Source: Streptomyces longisporoflavus
GTDB lineage: Bacteria; Actinomycetota; Actinomycetes; Streptomycetales; Streptomycetaceae
Reading direction: 5' to 3'
DNA: 64,000 bases
Assembly: GCF_014649775.1 (NCBI RefSeq)
Contig: NZ_BMTR01000011.1
Location: forward strand, 186,001-250,000
Numbering within the stretch: position 1 is the first letter of the stretch; each line of letters opens with the position of its first letter. Both the position numbers and the translations under genes were made by a program. The notes under the pieces are model-generated. The model searched no databases. It saw only the letters and a list, made by a program, of their open reading frames with translations, and was not told the DNA's origin. Below, piece after piece: positions 8,907 through 17,180 of this stretch.

Positions 8907-9905
8907 TCAGACGGCCGACAGCCGGGAGTCGGCGCTCTGGGACGGGACCTCCGCCGTGCCGTACGGGCGTTCACGCAGCGAGAGCAGGACGCGCATCACG
9001 GCGATCCAGACCACGCACGAGCCGAACATGTGCAGGCCGACCAGGACCTCGGGCAGGTCCGTGAAGTACTGGACGTAGCCGATCGCGCCCTGCGCGAGCA
9101 GGATCAGGAACAGATCGCGGGTGCGGTGCAGCGGGCCCTTGGGCGCGTCGACCGCCTTGAGGACGAACCACAGGGCGAACGTCAGCGTCACCACGATCCA
9201 GGCGAGCACGGCGTGCAGCTTGCTGACGGCCTCCCAGTCGAAGCCCATCCGCGGCACCTCGCTGGAGTCACCGGCGTGCGGCCCCGAGCCGGTCACCAGC
9301 GTGCCGACCGCGATGAGCAGCACGGACGCCGCGACCAGGAACCACACCAGCTGCGCCACGGCCTTGCCGACCAGCGGACGAGCTTCGCCGTCGCCCTCGC
9401 GGGTGCGCTGCCACATCGTGACGGCGACCGCGATCAGGGCGGTGGAGAGCAGGAAGTGCGCGGCGACCGTCCACGGGTTCAGGCCGACGAGGACCACGAT
9501 CCCGCCGAGCACGGCGTTGCCCATGACCAGCCAGAACTGGACCCAGCCGAGCCGGGTGAGGCTGCGCCGCATCGGCTTCTGCGACCGGGCCGTGATGATC
9601 GCCCAGCCGACGGCCGCGCAGAGCACGTACGTCAGCAGGCGATTGCCGAACTCGATGTACCCGTGGAAACCCATCTCGTGGGTGGCCGTCAGGGACTCGT
9701 CGGTGCACTTGGGCCAGGTCGGGCAGCCGAGGCCCGATCCGGTGAGACGGACGGCGCCGCCGGTGACCACGATGCACACCGTCATCGCGAGCGAGATGAG
9801 GGCGGCACGCCGGACTGTCCGCTGCTGCGGGGTCCAGCGTTCGGCGATGAAGGCGAGCGGGTTGCGCACGGCGGAGACGGCGTCGGCTCGGGTCACGTTT
9901 GGCAC
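8907..9905 (-). CDS. ctaA: Heme A synthase, COX15/CtaA family
   Basis: This membrane enzyme oxidises the C8 methyl of heme O to give heme A for cytochrome c oxidase. The 332-residue protein has about eight membrane segments. The first external loop, VRLTGSGLGCPTWPKC, carries the paired cysteines of the Gram-positive CtaA type, and the histidine-bearing helices HEMGFHGYIEFGNRLL, VAAHFLLSTAL, KLHAVLAWIVV and GLHMFGSCVVW supply heme ligands. The start is GTG 9903-9905 (MPNVTRADA). On the minus strand a TACGAT -10-like hexamer lies 7 bp upstream, so the message may be leaderless. It works after CtaB (6217-7170). Confidence 0.93.
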   Translation of the reverse strand: MPNVTRADAVSAVRNPLAFIAERWTPQQRTVRRAALISLAMTVCIVVTGGAVRLTGSGLGCPTWPKCTDESLTATHEMGFHGYIEFGNRLLTYVLCAAVGWAIITARSQKPMRRSLTRLGWVQFWLVMGNAVLGGIVVLVGLNPWTVAAHFLLSTALIAVAVTMWQRTREGDGEARPLVGKAVAQLVWFLVAASVLLIAVGTLVTGSGPHAGDSSEVPRMGFDWEAVSKLHAVLAWIVVTLTFALWFVLKAVDAPKGPLHRTRDLFLILLAQGAIGYVQYFTDLPEVLVGLHMFGSCVVWIAVMRVLLSLRERPYGTAEVPSQSADSRLSAV

Positions 9906-9988
9906 GCGCCCATCGTAGGGGGCCGCTTGTGCACGGCTTCACGAGGGGGACGTATCCGGTGCTTCTGTGACGCGTCTTACGCCGTTTC

Positions 9989-10759
9989 CTACTCCCAGCG
10001 GAAGAACTTCCCGGCGGCGCCGAGCCCGACGACCGCCCAGACCGCAAGGATCCCGAGGTCCCCCCACGGCATCCCCGCGCCGTGCTGCAGCACGTCCCGC
10101 AGGCCGTCGGAGAGCGCGGAGATCGGCAGCAGGCCGAGCACCGACTGGGCCGCGTCCGGGAACTTGTCCAGGGGCACGATGACTCCGCCGCCCACCAGCA
10201 GCAGGAGGAAGACCAGGTTCGCCGCGGCGAGGGTCGCCTCCGCCTTCAGGGTGCCCGCCATCAGCAGGCCGAGGCCGGAGAAGGCCGCGGTGCCGAGGAC
10301 CAGCAGGAGGAGTACGGCGAAGGGGTTGCCGTGCGGTGACCAGCCCAGGGCGAAGGCGATCACCGTGAGCAGGACGATCTGCAGGACCTCGGTGACCAGG
10401 ACCGACAGGGTCTTCGCCGCCATCAGGGCCCAGCGGGGCAGGGGAGAGGCGCCGAGCCGCTTCAGGACTCCGTAGCGCCGCTCGAACCCGGTGGCGATGG
10501 CCTGGCCGGTGAACGCCGTCGACATCACGGCGAGGGCGAGGATGCCGGGCGCGAGGAAGTCGACGGCTTCGCCCTTGCCCGTGTCGACGATGTCGACCGC
10601 GCTGAACAGCACGAGCAGGAGAGTCGGGATCACCACCGTGAGCAGCAGCTGCTCGCCGTTGCGCAGCAGCATCTTCGTCTCGAGCGCCGCCTGCGCGGCG
10701 ATCATGCGGGAGAGCGGGGCGGCGCCCGGCTTCGGCGTGTACGTACCGGCGGCGCTCAT
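9989..10759 (-). CDS. ABC-2 type transporter permease
   Basis: This is the membrane half of a small ABC exporter. The 256-residue product starts MSAAGTYTPKPGAAPL at ATG 10757-10759, overlapping the ATPase stop by 4 bp. It has six hydrophobic segments and the ABC-2 signature region STAFTGQAIATGFERRYGVLKRLGASPLPR between segments 2 and 3, typical of drug or lipid exporters of the DrrB/YadH kind. No accessory gene shows the cargo. It lies between ctaA and the aac(3) homologue on the same strand; a link with heme export or drug efflux is only conjecture. Confidence 0.88.
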   Translation of the reverse strand: MSAAGTYTPKPGAAPLSRMIAAQAALETKMLLRNGEQLLLTVVIPTLLLVLFSAVDIVDTGKGEAVDFLAPGILALAVMSTAFTGQAIATGFERRYGVLKRLGASPLPRWALMAAKTLSVLVTEVLQIVLLTVIAFALGWSPHGNPFAVLLLLVLGTAAFSGLGLLMAGTLKAEATLAAANLVFLLLLVGGGVIVPLDKFPDAAQSVLGLLPISALSDGLRDVLQHGAGMPWGDLGILAVWAVVGLGAAGKFFRWE

Positions 10760-11682
10760 CCGCGCAGCTCCTTGCCCGTGAGTTCCAGGAAGACGTCTTC
10801 CAGCGTGTGGCGTTCGACGGCGATCTTCTCCGGCATCACGCCGTGCTGGGCGCACCAGGAGGTGACCGTGGCGAGCAGCTGCGGATCGACCGTGCCGCTC
10901 ACGCGGTACGCGCCCGGGGTGAGTTCGGCCGCCGCGGAGTCCGGCGGTAGCGCCTTGAGGAGGGAGCCGACGTCGAGCCCGGGGCGGCCGGAGAAGCGCA
11001 GGGTGTTCTCGGCGCCCCCGCGGCACAGCGCCTCCGGAGTGCCCTCGGCGATGACCTTGCCCGCGTCGATGATCGCGACCTCGTCGGCGAGCTGCTCGGC
11101 CTCGTCCATGTGGTGTGTGGTCAGGATGACGCTGACGCCGTCGGCACGCAGATCGCGTACGAGATCCCAGGTGGCCCGGCGTGCCTGCGGGTCCAGGCCC
11201 GCGGTCGGCTCGTCCAGGAAGACGAGCTCGGGCCGCCCGACCACGGCCATGGCGAGCGCGAGGCGCTGCTGCTGGCCGCCGGACAGGCGCCGGTAGGTGG
11301 TGCGGCCGCAGCTCTCCAGGCCCAGGCGCTCGATCAGCGCGCCCACGTCCAGGGGGTGCGCGTGCAGCTTCGCCATGTGGCGCAGCATCTCGTTCGCGCG
11401 GGCACCGGAGTAGACGCCGCCGGACTGGAGCATCACGCCGATGCGGGGGCGCAGCGCGCCGGCCTCGCGGACCGGGTCGAGGCCCAGGACGCGCACCGTG
11501 CCCGCGTCCGGCCTGCGGTAGCCCTCGCAGGTCTCGATCGTGGTGGTCTTCCCGGCGCCGTTCGGGCCGAGGACGGCAGTGACGGTGCCCGTGCGGACCC
11601 GGAGGTCGAGGCCGTCCACCGCGGTCTTGCTGCCGTACCGCTTGACCAGTCCCGTGACCTGGACGACGGACTCATTTCCCAT
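10756..11682 (-). CDS. ABC transporter ATP-binding protein (exporter type)
   Basis: The 308-residue ATPase pairs with the permease encoded just downstream, with an ATGA overlap. Walker A is GPNGAGKTT near residue 40, the Q-loop is VMLQSGGVY, the signature is LSGGQQQRLALA, Walker B is LVFLDEPTAGLD, and the switch region is ILTTHHMDEAEQLAD. A C-terminal region of about 80 residues after the nucleotide-binding domain is typical of the DrrA/CcmA-like exporter class. The start at 11680-11682 gives MGNESVVQVTGLVKRYG. Cargo is not evident from the sequence. Confidence 0.92.
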   Translation of the reverse strand: MGNESVVQVTGLVKRYGSKTAVDGLDLRVRTGTVTAVLGPNGAGKTTTIETCEGYRRPDAGTVRVLGLDPVREAGALRPRIGVMLQSGGVYSGARANEMLRHMAKLHAHPLDVGALIERLGLESCGRTTYRRLSGGQQQRLALAMAVVGRPELVFLDEPTAGLDPQARRATWDLVRDLRADGVSVILTTHHMDEAEQLADEVAIIDAGKVIAEGTPEALCRGGAENTLRFSGRPGLDVGSLLKALPPDSAAAELTPGAYRVSGTVDPQLLATVTSWCAQHGVMPEKIAVERHTLEDVFLELTGKELRG

Positions 11683-11692
11683 GGCGGGAAGT

Positions 11693-12541
11693 CTAGAGAG
11701 GACCGGACGGGCGGCGGGCAGGGGGCTGCTGGAGGGCCCACTCGGCCCGCGGCCGATGGGTCTGGAGCCAGCTCTGCGCGTACGCGACCGCGTCGGCCAC
11801 CGGGAAGAGCCGGGCCGTCGCCGCGCCCACCGTGCCCCGCAGCACGGGCCGGTCCCGCTCGAAGTCCGCGCCGAGTTCGTCGAAGCGCTCCTCGGAGATC
11901 GAGGGCTCGCGCACCGTCATCCAGCGGCGCCCTTCCGGCGTCATGACCGCGAAGGAGTTCTCGGTCTCGGGGGCGGGGATCCGGTACTCGGCCAGGTGGA
12001 ACGAGGTGCAGGTGTCGAATCCCGCGCCGAGCAGCAGCACTCGGGCGCCCGATTCCTCCAGGCGGGCCAGCGGGCTGCGCTCGCCGAGGCGGCAGTCCAG
12101 CGCGTGCCCCTCCAGGAGTGCCCGTGCGCGGGGGCCGACGGCGGCGAAAGAGGTCTGCGGGTGGGCGCTGCGCAGGGCGCCGGGCCAGGTCCGCACGGTC
12201 TCGGGGATCACGCCGACGCCTCGGGTGGGGGCGGTGCGCGGGTCGTAGGCGGGGATGGACGCGCGGATCTCGGGCCACCAGGACTCGGGCACCGGCGGGT
12301 TTCCCCACTCGGAAGGGTCGGAGTTGTCGCTGGACTGCGTGGGGACCACCAGGGTCCCCTTTTGGCCCAGTGCGTCCAGGAGCGCCTGGACGACGGCGAC
12401 CTGGCCTCCGACGACCCAGCCCATGGAGCTGAGAGAGGAGTGCACGAGGAGGGTCTCACCGGGGCTCACGCCGAGCTCGCGGAGGTCGGCCGCGAGAGAC
12501 GCGCGCGTACACAAAGGGCCGGTGGGAGGGGGTGTCGGCAT
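11693..12541 (-). CDS. Aminoglycoside N(3)-acetyltransferase family protein
   Basis: AAC(3) enzymes transfer acetyl from acetyl-CoA to the 3-amino group of deoxystreptamine aminoglycosides; related YokD-like proteins are of unclear role. The 282-residue product carries the N-terminal block LRELGVSPGETLLVHSSLSS (about residues 20-40), GTLVVPTQSSDNSDPS, and the hallmark RSAHPQTSFAAVGPRA followed by SPLARLEESGARVLLLGAGFDTCTSFHLAE. Length fits. It stands alone, 10 bp upstream of the ABC ATPase on the same strand. It may be a housekeeping or cryptic resistance gene; resistance cannot be asserted from sequence alone. Confidence 0.9.
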   Translation of the reverse strand: MPTPPPTGPLCTRASLAADLRELGVSPGETLLVHSSLSSMGWVVGGQVAVVQALLDALGQKGTLVVPTQSSDNSDPSEWGNPPVPESWWPEIRASIPAYDPRTAPTRGVGVIPETVRTWPGALRSAHPQTSFAAVGPRARALLEGHALDCRLGERSPLARLEESGARVLLLGAGFDTCTSFHLAEYRIPAPETENSFAVMTPEGRRWMTVREPSISEERFDELGADFERDRPVLRGTVGAATARLFPVADAVAYAQSWLQTHRPRAEWALQQPPARRPSGPL

Positions 12542-12611
12542 GGTCAGGGAGTCTGCACGGACCCGCTGTCGCGCGCCACCGATTTGATCGATCAGTGATC
12601 ATTTCCGCAGG

Positions 12612-12630
12612 TCAGCTTAGGTATGCCTAA
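12612..12630. promoter_or_regulatory. Candidate iron box (DmdR/IdeR type) between aac(3) and sufR
   Basis: The site TCAGCTTAGGTATGCCTAA has the palindromic core TTAGG-TATG-CCTAA at 12617-12630. Against the DmdR/IdeR consensus as I remember it (TTAGGTTAGGCTAACCTAA), 13 of 19 positions agree. It lies 73 bp upstream of the sufR start and 71 bp upstream of the divergent aac(3) start, so it could serve either promoter. The upstream half of the consensus is weak. Confidence 0.45.
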
Positions 12631-12666
12631 GTGACGCAGCGCACCGGTCCTTGATCCCGGCGCGGG

Positions 12667-12705
12667 TTGTCAGGCTCTGAGGAATTACGCAACAATGGCG
12701 TTGTG
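12667..12705 (+). promoter_or_regulatory. sufR promoter with SufR-type operator CAAC-N6-GTTG
   Basis: TTGTCA (12667-12672) and AACAAT (12691-12696) are spaced by 18 bp and would start transcription at about the GTG at 12703, giving a leaderless message. The inverted repeat CAAC-AATGGC-GTTG at 12690-12703 overlaps the -10 and the start codon. It matches the motif I recall as reported for SufR of Streptomyces avermitilis. A repressor bound here would block the whole operon. Confidence 0.7.
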
Positions 12706-13434
12706 AAAAACGTTGGCGAGGCTCCGCAGGAGGAACTCGCGACCGGGGAGCGGTCTACGCGCAACCGGGTCGCGCGCTCCATCCTGGACCACGGCCCCTC
12801 CACGGTGGCCGACCTCGCCGGCCGCCTCAAGCTGACCCAGGCCGCCGTGCGCCGCCACCTCGACACGCTCGCCCACGAGAACGTCGTCGAGCCCCGCGAA
12901 CAGCGGGTCTACGGCGCTCGTACGCGCGGCCGCCCCGCCAAGGTCTTCGCGCTCACCGACTGCGGCCGGGACGCCTTCGACCAGTCGTACGACAAGCTGG
13001 CCGCCGACGCCCTGCGCTGGATCAGCGAGCGGCACGGCGAGGAAGCGGTCGTCGAATTCGCCCGCGACCGGATGGCCGCCCAGGCGGTGGCCTACCGCAA
13101 GGCGGTCGAGGCGGCGCCCCCCGAGCGGCGTGCCGAGGCTCTGGCGAAGGCGTTGACCACCGACGGGTACGCTGCTACGGCCCGCACGGCCCCCGTAGGC
13201 GAGCAGCTGTGCCAGCACCACTGCCCGGTCGCCCACGTCGCCGAGCAGTACCCACAACTCTGCGAGGCGGAGACGGAGATCTTCTCCGCCCTCCTCGGAA
13301 CGCACGTGCAGCGCCTTGCCACCATCGCCCACGGCGACGGCGTCTGCACGACGTTCATCCCCCGCAACACCCCGCAGTCTTCACAGACCACTGATAACGC
13401 ATCCGCAAGCACGGCCGGGAGGAACCCCGCATGA
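12703..13434 (+). CDS. sufR: SUF operon repressor SufR (winged-helix Fe-S sensor)
   Basis: SufR is an iron-sulfur-binding repressor that shuts down the suf operon when clusters are plentiful. The GTG start at 12703 gives 243 residues (MKNVGEAPQEEL). A winged helix covers about residues 20-90: SILDHGPSTVADLAGRLKLTQAAVRRHLDTL and the wing GARTRGRPAKVF. The C-terminal half carries cluster ligands in C-x3-C-x12-C form (QLCQHHCPVAH and YPQLCEAE) plus an earlier Cys in LTDCGRD. It overlaps sufB by ATGA. The operator CAAC-N6-GTTG overlaps its own start codon, indicating autoregulation. Confidence 0.93.
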   Translation: MKNVGEAPQEELATGERSTRNRVARSILDHGPSTVADLAGRLKLTQAAVRRHLDTLAHENVVEPREQRVYGARTRGRPAKVFALTDCGRDAFDQSYDKLAADALRWISERHGEEAVVEFARDRMAAQAVAYRKAVEAAPPERRAEALAKALTTDGYAATARTAPVGEQLCQHHCPVAHVAEQYPQLCEAETEIFSALLGTHVQRLATIAHGDGVCTTFIPRNTPQSSQTTDNASASTAGRNPA

Positions 13435-14852
13435 CGCTCCCCACGGAGACTGCCCACCCCGAACTCGAGGGTCTGGGCACGTACGAATACGGCTGGGCCG
13501 ACTCCGACGTCGCCGGTGCCTCTGCCAAGCGCGGCATCAATGAAGACGTCGTCAAGGACATCTCGGCCAAGAAGAACGAGCCGGAGTGGATGACCAAGCT
13601 CCGCCTCAAGGGCCTGCGCCTCTTCGACAAGAAGCCCATGCCGAACTGGGGCTCGGACCTCTCCGGCATCGACTTCGACAACATCAAGTACTTCGTGCGG
13701 TCCACGGAGAAGCAGGCGGAGTCCTGGGAGGACCTGCCCGAGGACATCAAGAACACGTACGACAAGCTCGGCATCCCCGAGGCGGAGAAGCAGCGCCTCG
13801 TCGCCGGTGTCGCGGCCCAGTACGAGTCCGAGGTCGTCTACCACCAGATCCGCGAGGACCTGGAGGAGCAGGGCGTCATCTTCCTGGACACCGACACGGC
13901 GCTGAAGGAGCACCCGGAGCTCTTCAAGGAGTACTTCGGCACGGTCATCCCCGTCGGCGACAACAAGTTCGCGTCGCTGAACTCCGCCGTGTGGTCCGGT
14001 GGCTCGTTCATCTACGTCCCCAAGGGCGTGCACGTCGAGATCCCGCTCCAGGCCTACTTCCGCATCAACACGGAGAACATGGGCCAGTTCGAGCGGACGC
14101 TGATCATCGTCGACGAGGACGCCTACGTCCACTACGTCGAGGGCTGCACGGCGCCGATCTACAAGTCGGACTCCCTGCACTCCGCGGTCGTCGAGATCAT
14201 CGTGAAGAAGGGCGGCCGCTGCCGCTACACGACGATCCAGAACTGGTCGAACAACGTCTACAACCTGGTCACCAAGCGCGCCGTGGCGTACGAGGGCGCG
14301 ACCATGGAGTGGATCGACGGCAACATCGGCTCCAAGGTGACGATGAAGTACCCCGCCGTCTACCTCATGGGCGAGCACGCCAAGGGCGAGACGCTGTCCA
14401 TCGCCTTCGCGGGCGAGGGCCAGCACCAGGACGCCGGTTCCAAGATGGTCCACATGGCGCCCAACACCTCCTCCAACATCGTGTCGAAGTCCGTGGCGCG
14501 TGGCGGTGGCCGTACCTCCTACCGCGGTCTCGTCGAGATCGGCGAGGGCGCGGCCGGATCGAAGTCGAACGTCCTGTGCGACGCGCTGCTCGTCGACACG
14601 ATCTCCCGCTCGGACACGTACCCCTACGTGGACGTCCGCGAGGACGACGTGTCCATGGGCCACGAGGCGACCGTCTCCAAGGTCTCCGACGACCAGCTCT
14701 TCTACCTGATGAGCCGCGGTCTGACGGAGTTCGAGGCCATGGCGATGATCGTGCGCGGCTTCGTCGAGCCGATCGCCAAGGAGCTGCCCATGGAGTACGC
14801 CCTGGAGCTGAACCGGCTGATCGAGCTGCAGATGGAGGGTTCGGTCGGTTAA
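13431..14852 (+). CDS. sufB: Fe-S cluster assembly scaffold SufB
   Basis: SufB is the main scaffold subunit of the SufBC2D complex, on which Fe-S clusters are built in the cytosol. The 473-residue protein has the conserved segments SAVWSGGSFIYVPKGVHVEIPLQ, EGCTAPIYKSDSLHSAVVEI and the C-terminal VSDDQLFYLMSRGLTEFEAMAMIVRGFVEP. No intein is present, unlike SufB of Mycobacterium tuberculosis. The ATG is preceded by GGGAGG and overlaps the sufR stop. SufD follows after 62 bp. Identity is secure. Confidence 0.98.
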   Translation: MTLPTETAHPELEGLGTYEYGWADSDVAGASAKRGINEDVVKDISAKKNEPEWMTKLRLKGLRLFDKKPMPNWGSDLSGIDFDNIKYFVRSTEKQAESWEDLPEDIKNTYDKLGIPEAEKQRLVAGVAAQYESEVVYHQIREDLEEQGVIFLDTDTALKEHPELFKEYFGTVIPVGDNKFASLNSAVWSGGSFIYVPKGVHVEIPLQAYFRINTENMGQFERTLIIVDEDAYVHYVEGCTAPIYKSDSLHSAVVEIIVKKGGRCRYTTIQNWSNNVYNLVTKRAVAYEGATMEWIDGNIGSKVTMKYPAVYLMGEHAKGETLSIAFAGEGQHQDAGSKMVHMAPNTSSNIVSKSVARGGGRTSYRGLVEIGEGAAGSKSNVLCDALLVDTISRSDTYPYVDVREDDVSMGHEATVSKVSDDQLFYLMSRGLTEFEAMAMIVRGFVEPIAKELPMEYALELNRLIELQMEGSVG

Positions 14853-14914
14853 TACCGGCCGCGTCCCCCGCAGCGAGCAGATTTCTTACCCAGAGAGAGA
14901 GCACGACGACAGCC

Positions 14915-16096
14915 ATGGCTGAGGCTCAGAACATCCCGGTGGGGTCCACCACCGCCGGATCGATCGCGGTGGCCGCCGAGTCCACCGTCGCCACCCGTAT
15001 GAGCGCTCCCCCGTCCTTCGACGTGGCGGACTTCCCCGTCCCCCACGGCCGCGAGGAGGAGTGGCGGTTCACGCCGCTGGAGCGCCTTCGCGGGCTGCAC
15101 GACGGCACGGCTGTGGCCACCGGCGGCATCCGCGTCGAGGTGAGCGCCCCCGCGGGCGTGACCCAGGAGACCGTCGGCCGCGAGGACGCGCGCGTGGGCA
15201 AGGCGGGCAAGCCCGTCGACCGCGTCGCCGCGCAGGCCTACAGCTCCTTCGAGAAGGCCTCGGTCGTGACCGTCCCCAAGGAGACGGTCCTGACCGAGCC
15301 GATCCGCATCGCCGTGCACGGCGAGGGCGGCACCGCCTTCGCGCACCAGGTCATCGAGGTGGGCGCGTTCGCCGAGGCCCTCGTCGTCATCGACCACACC
15401 GGTGACGCCGTGCTCGCCGCCAACGTCGACTACCTCCTGGGCGACGGCGCCAAGCTCACCGTCGTCTCCGTCCAGGACTGGGACGACAAGGCCGTGCACA
15501 TCGCGCAGCACAACGCGCTGATCGGCCGGGACGCCTCCTTCAAGTCGGTCGTCGTGACCTTCGGCGGCGACGTCGTACGCCTGCACCCCCGCGTCGAGTA
15601 CGCGGGCACCGGCGGCGAGGCCGAGCTCCTCGGCCTGTACGTCACCGACGCCGGCCAGCACCAGGAGCACCGCCTCCTGGTCGACCACAACCAGCCGCAC
15701 TGCAAGTCGAACGTCATCTACAAGGGCGCGCTGCAGGGCGACGACGCCCACGCGGTGTGGATCGGCGACGTCCTCATCGAGGCCGCCGCCGAGGGCACGG
15801 ACACGTACGAGATGAACCGCAACCTCGTTCTGACCGACGGCGCCCGTGTCGACTCCGTGCCGAACCTGGAGATCGAGACCGGCGAGATCGTCGGAGCGGG
15901 CCACGCCTCGGCGACCGGCCGCTTCGACGACGAGCAGCTCTTCTACCTGCAGTCGCGCGGTATCCCGGAGGGCGAGGCGCGCCGCCTGGTCGTCCGCGGG
16001 TTCTTCGCCGAGCTGATCCAGCAGATCGGCCTGCCCGACGTCGAAGAGCGCCTCCTCACCAAGATCGAAGAGGAGCTGGAGGCGTCCGCGGCATGA
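14915..16096 (+). CDS. sufD: Fe-S cluster assembly protein SufD
   Basis: SufD is the second scaffold-type subunit of SufBC2D and is needed for iron acquisition by the complex. The 393-residue protein starts MAEAQNIPVGSTTAG at ATG 14915. Its N-terminal helical region includes PHGREEEWRFTPLERL, followed by a right-handed beta-helix. The C-terminus FDDEQLFYLQSRGIPEGEARRLVVRGFF mirrors SufB. The frame is open further upstream inside sufB, but only as an out-of-frame shadow. The stop overlaps the Rieske gene by 4 bp. Confidence 0.97.
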   Translation: MAEAQNIPVGSTTAGSIAVAAESTVATRMSAPPSFDVADFPVPHGREEEWRFTPLERLRGLHDGTAVATGGIRVEVSAPAGVTQETVGREDARVGKAGKPVDRVAAQAYSSFEKASVVTVPKETVLTEPIRIAVHGEGGTAFAHQVIEVGAFAEALVVIDHTGDAVLAANVDYLLGDGAKLTVVSVQDWDDKAVHIAQHNALIGRDASFKSVVVTFGGDVVRLHPRVEYAGTGGEAELLGLYVTDAGQHQEHRLLVDHNQPHCKSNVIYKGALQGDDAHAVWIGDVLIEAAAEGTDTYEMNRNLVLTDGARVDSVPNLEIETGEIVGAGHASATGRFDDEQLFYLQSRGIPEGEARRLVVRGFFAELIQQIGLPDVEERLLTKIEEELEASAA

Positions 16097-16410
16097 CATT
16101 CGTACGCGCCTGCGGACTGAGCGAGCTGTCGGAGGACACCCCGAAGCGGGTGGAACTCGACGGCACGCCGGTCTCGGTCGTCCACACCGAGGGCGAGGTG
16201 TTCGCGATCAACGACATCTGCTCGCACGCGAACGTCTCCCTCTCCGAGGGCGAGGTGGAGGACTGCCAGATCGAGTGCTGGCTGCACGGCTCCGCCTTCG
16301 ACCTCCGCACCGGCAAGCCGTCCGGCCTCCCCGCGACGCGCCCCGTCCCCGTATACCCCGTAAAGATCGAAGGGGACGATGTGCTCGTCTCCCTCACCCA
16401 GGAGTCCTGA
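16093..16410 (+). CDS. Rieske [2Fe-2S] ferredoxin-type subunit in the SUF operon
   Basis: The 105-residue protein is a single Rieske domain. The cluster ligands are C43-x-H45 (DICSHANVSL) and C62-x2-H65 (CWLHGSAFD), followed by the GKPSGLPATRPVPVYPV loop typical of biphenyl-dioxygenase-type ferredoxins. It starts at ATG 16093 in an ATGA overlap with sufD and ends 5 bp before sufC. A place between sufD and sufC is common in actinobacteria. It is likely an electron carrier for cluster assembly, but its exact task is not established by the sequence. Confidence 0.93.
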   Translation: MTFVRACGLSELSEDTPKRVELDGTPVSVVHTEGEVFAINDICSHANVSLSEGEVEDCQIECWLHGSAFDLRTGKPSGLPATRPVPVYPVKIEGDDVLVSLTQES

Positions 16411-16415
16411 GGCAC

Positions 16416-17180
16416 ATGGCAACGCTTGAAATCCACGACCTGCACGTCACCGTCGAGGCCGACAACGCCACGAAGGAGATCCTCAAGGGCGTCGACCTCA
16501 CCGTGAAGCAGGGCGAGACGCACGCCATCATGGGCCCGAACGGCTCCGGCAAGTCGACGCTCGCCTACTCCATCGCGGGTCACCCCAAGTACACGATCAC
16601 GCAGGGCACCGTCACCCTCGACGGCGAGGACGTCCTGGAGATGTCCGTCGACGAGCGCGCCCGCGCCGGCATGTTCCTGGCCATGCAGTACCCGGTCGAG
16701 GTCCCCGGCGTCTCGGTCTCCAACTTCCTGCGTACGTCGGCGACGGCGATCCGCGGCGAGGCCCCCAAGCTGCGCACCTGGGTGAAGGAGGTCAAGGGAG
16801 CGATGGAGCAGCTCCAGATGGACCCGGCCTTCGCCGAGCGCAACGTCAACGAGGGCTTCTCCGGCGGTGAGAAGAAGCGCCACGAGATCCTCCAGATGGA
16901 GCTCCTCAAGCCGAAGATCGCGATCCTCGACGAGACCGACTCCGGCCTGGACGTCGACGCCCTGCGCCAGGTCTCGGACGGCGTCAACCGCGTCCGCGAC
17001 ACCGGCGAGGTCGGCACCCTGCTGATCACGCACTACACGCGCATCCTGCGCTACATCAAGCCCGACTTCGTGCACGTCTTCGCGAACGGCCGCATCGCCG
17101 AGTCCGGCGGCGCCGAGCTCGCCGACAAGCTGGAGGCCGAGGGCTACGAGGCTTACACGAAGGGTGGCGCATCCGCGTGA
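16416..17180 (+). CDS. sufC: Fe-S cluster assembly ATPase SufC
   Basis: SufC is the ABC-type ATPase that drives conformational change in SufBC2D. The 254-residue protein has Walker A GPNGSGKST (about residues 39-47), the ABC signature FSGGEKKRHE, and the SufC-specific Walker B AILDETDSGLD, in which the acidic residue after Asp differs from that of transporters. There is no membrane partner, as expected. The start ATG 16416 gives MATLEIHDLHVTVEA. It overlaps sufS in a GTGA. Confidence 0.98.
   Translation: MATLEIHDLHVTVEADNATKEILKGVDLTVKQGETHAIMGPNGSGKSTLAYSIAGHPKYTITQGTVTLDGEDVLEMSVDERARAGMFLAMQYPVEVPGVSVSNFLRTSATAIRGEAPKLRTWVKEVKGAMEQLQMDPAFAERNVNEGFSGGEKKRHEILQMELLKPKIAILDETDSGLDVDALRQVSDGVNRVRDTGEVGTLLITHYTRILRYIKPDFVHVFANGRIAESGGAELADKLEAEGYEAYTKGGASA

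Noticed and set aside
13431..14852. Intein in SufB, as in mycobacteria
   Set aside because: The 473-residue length and uninterrupted motifs show there is none.
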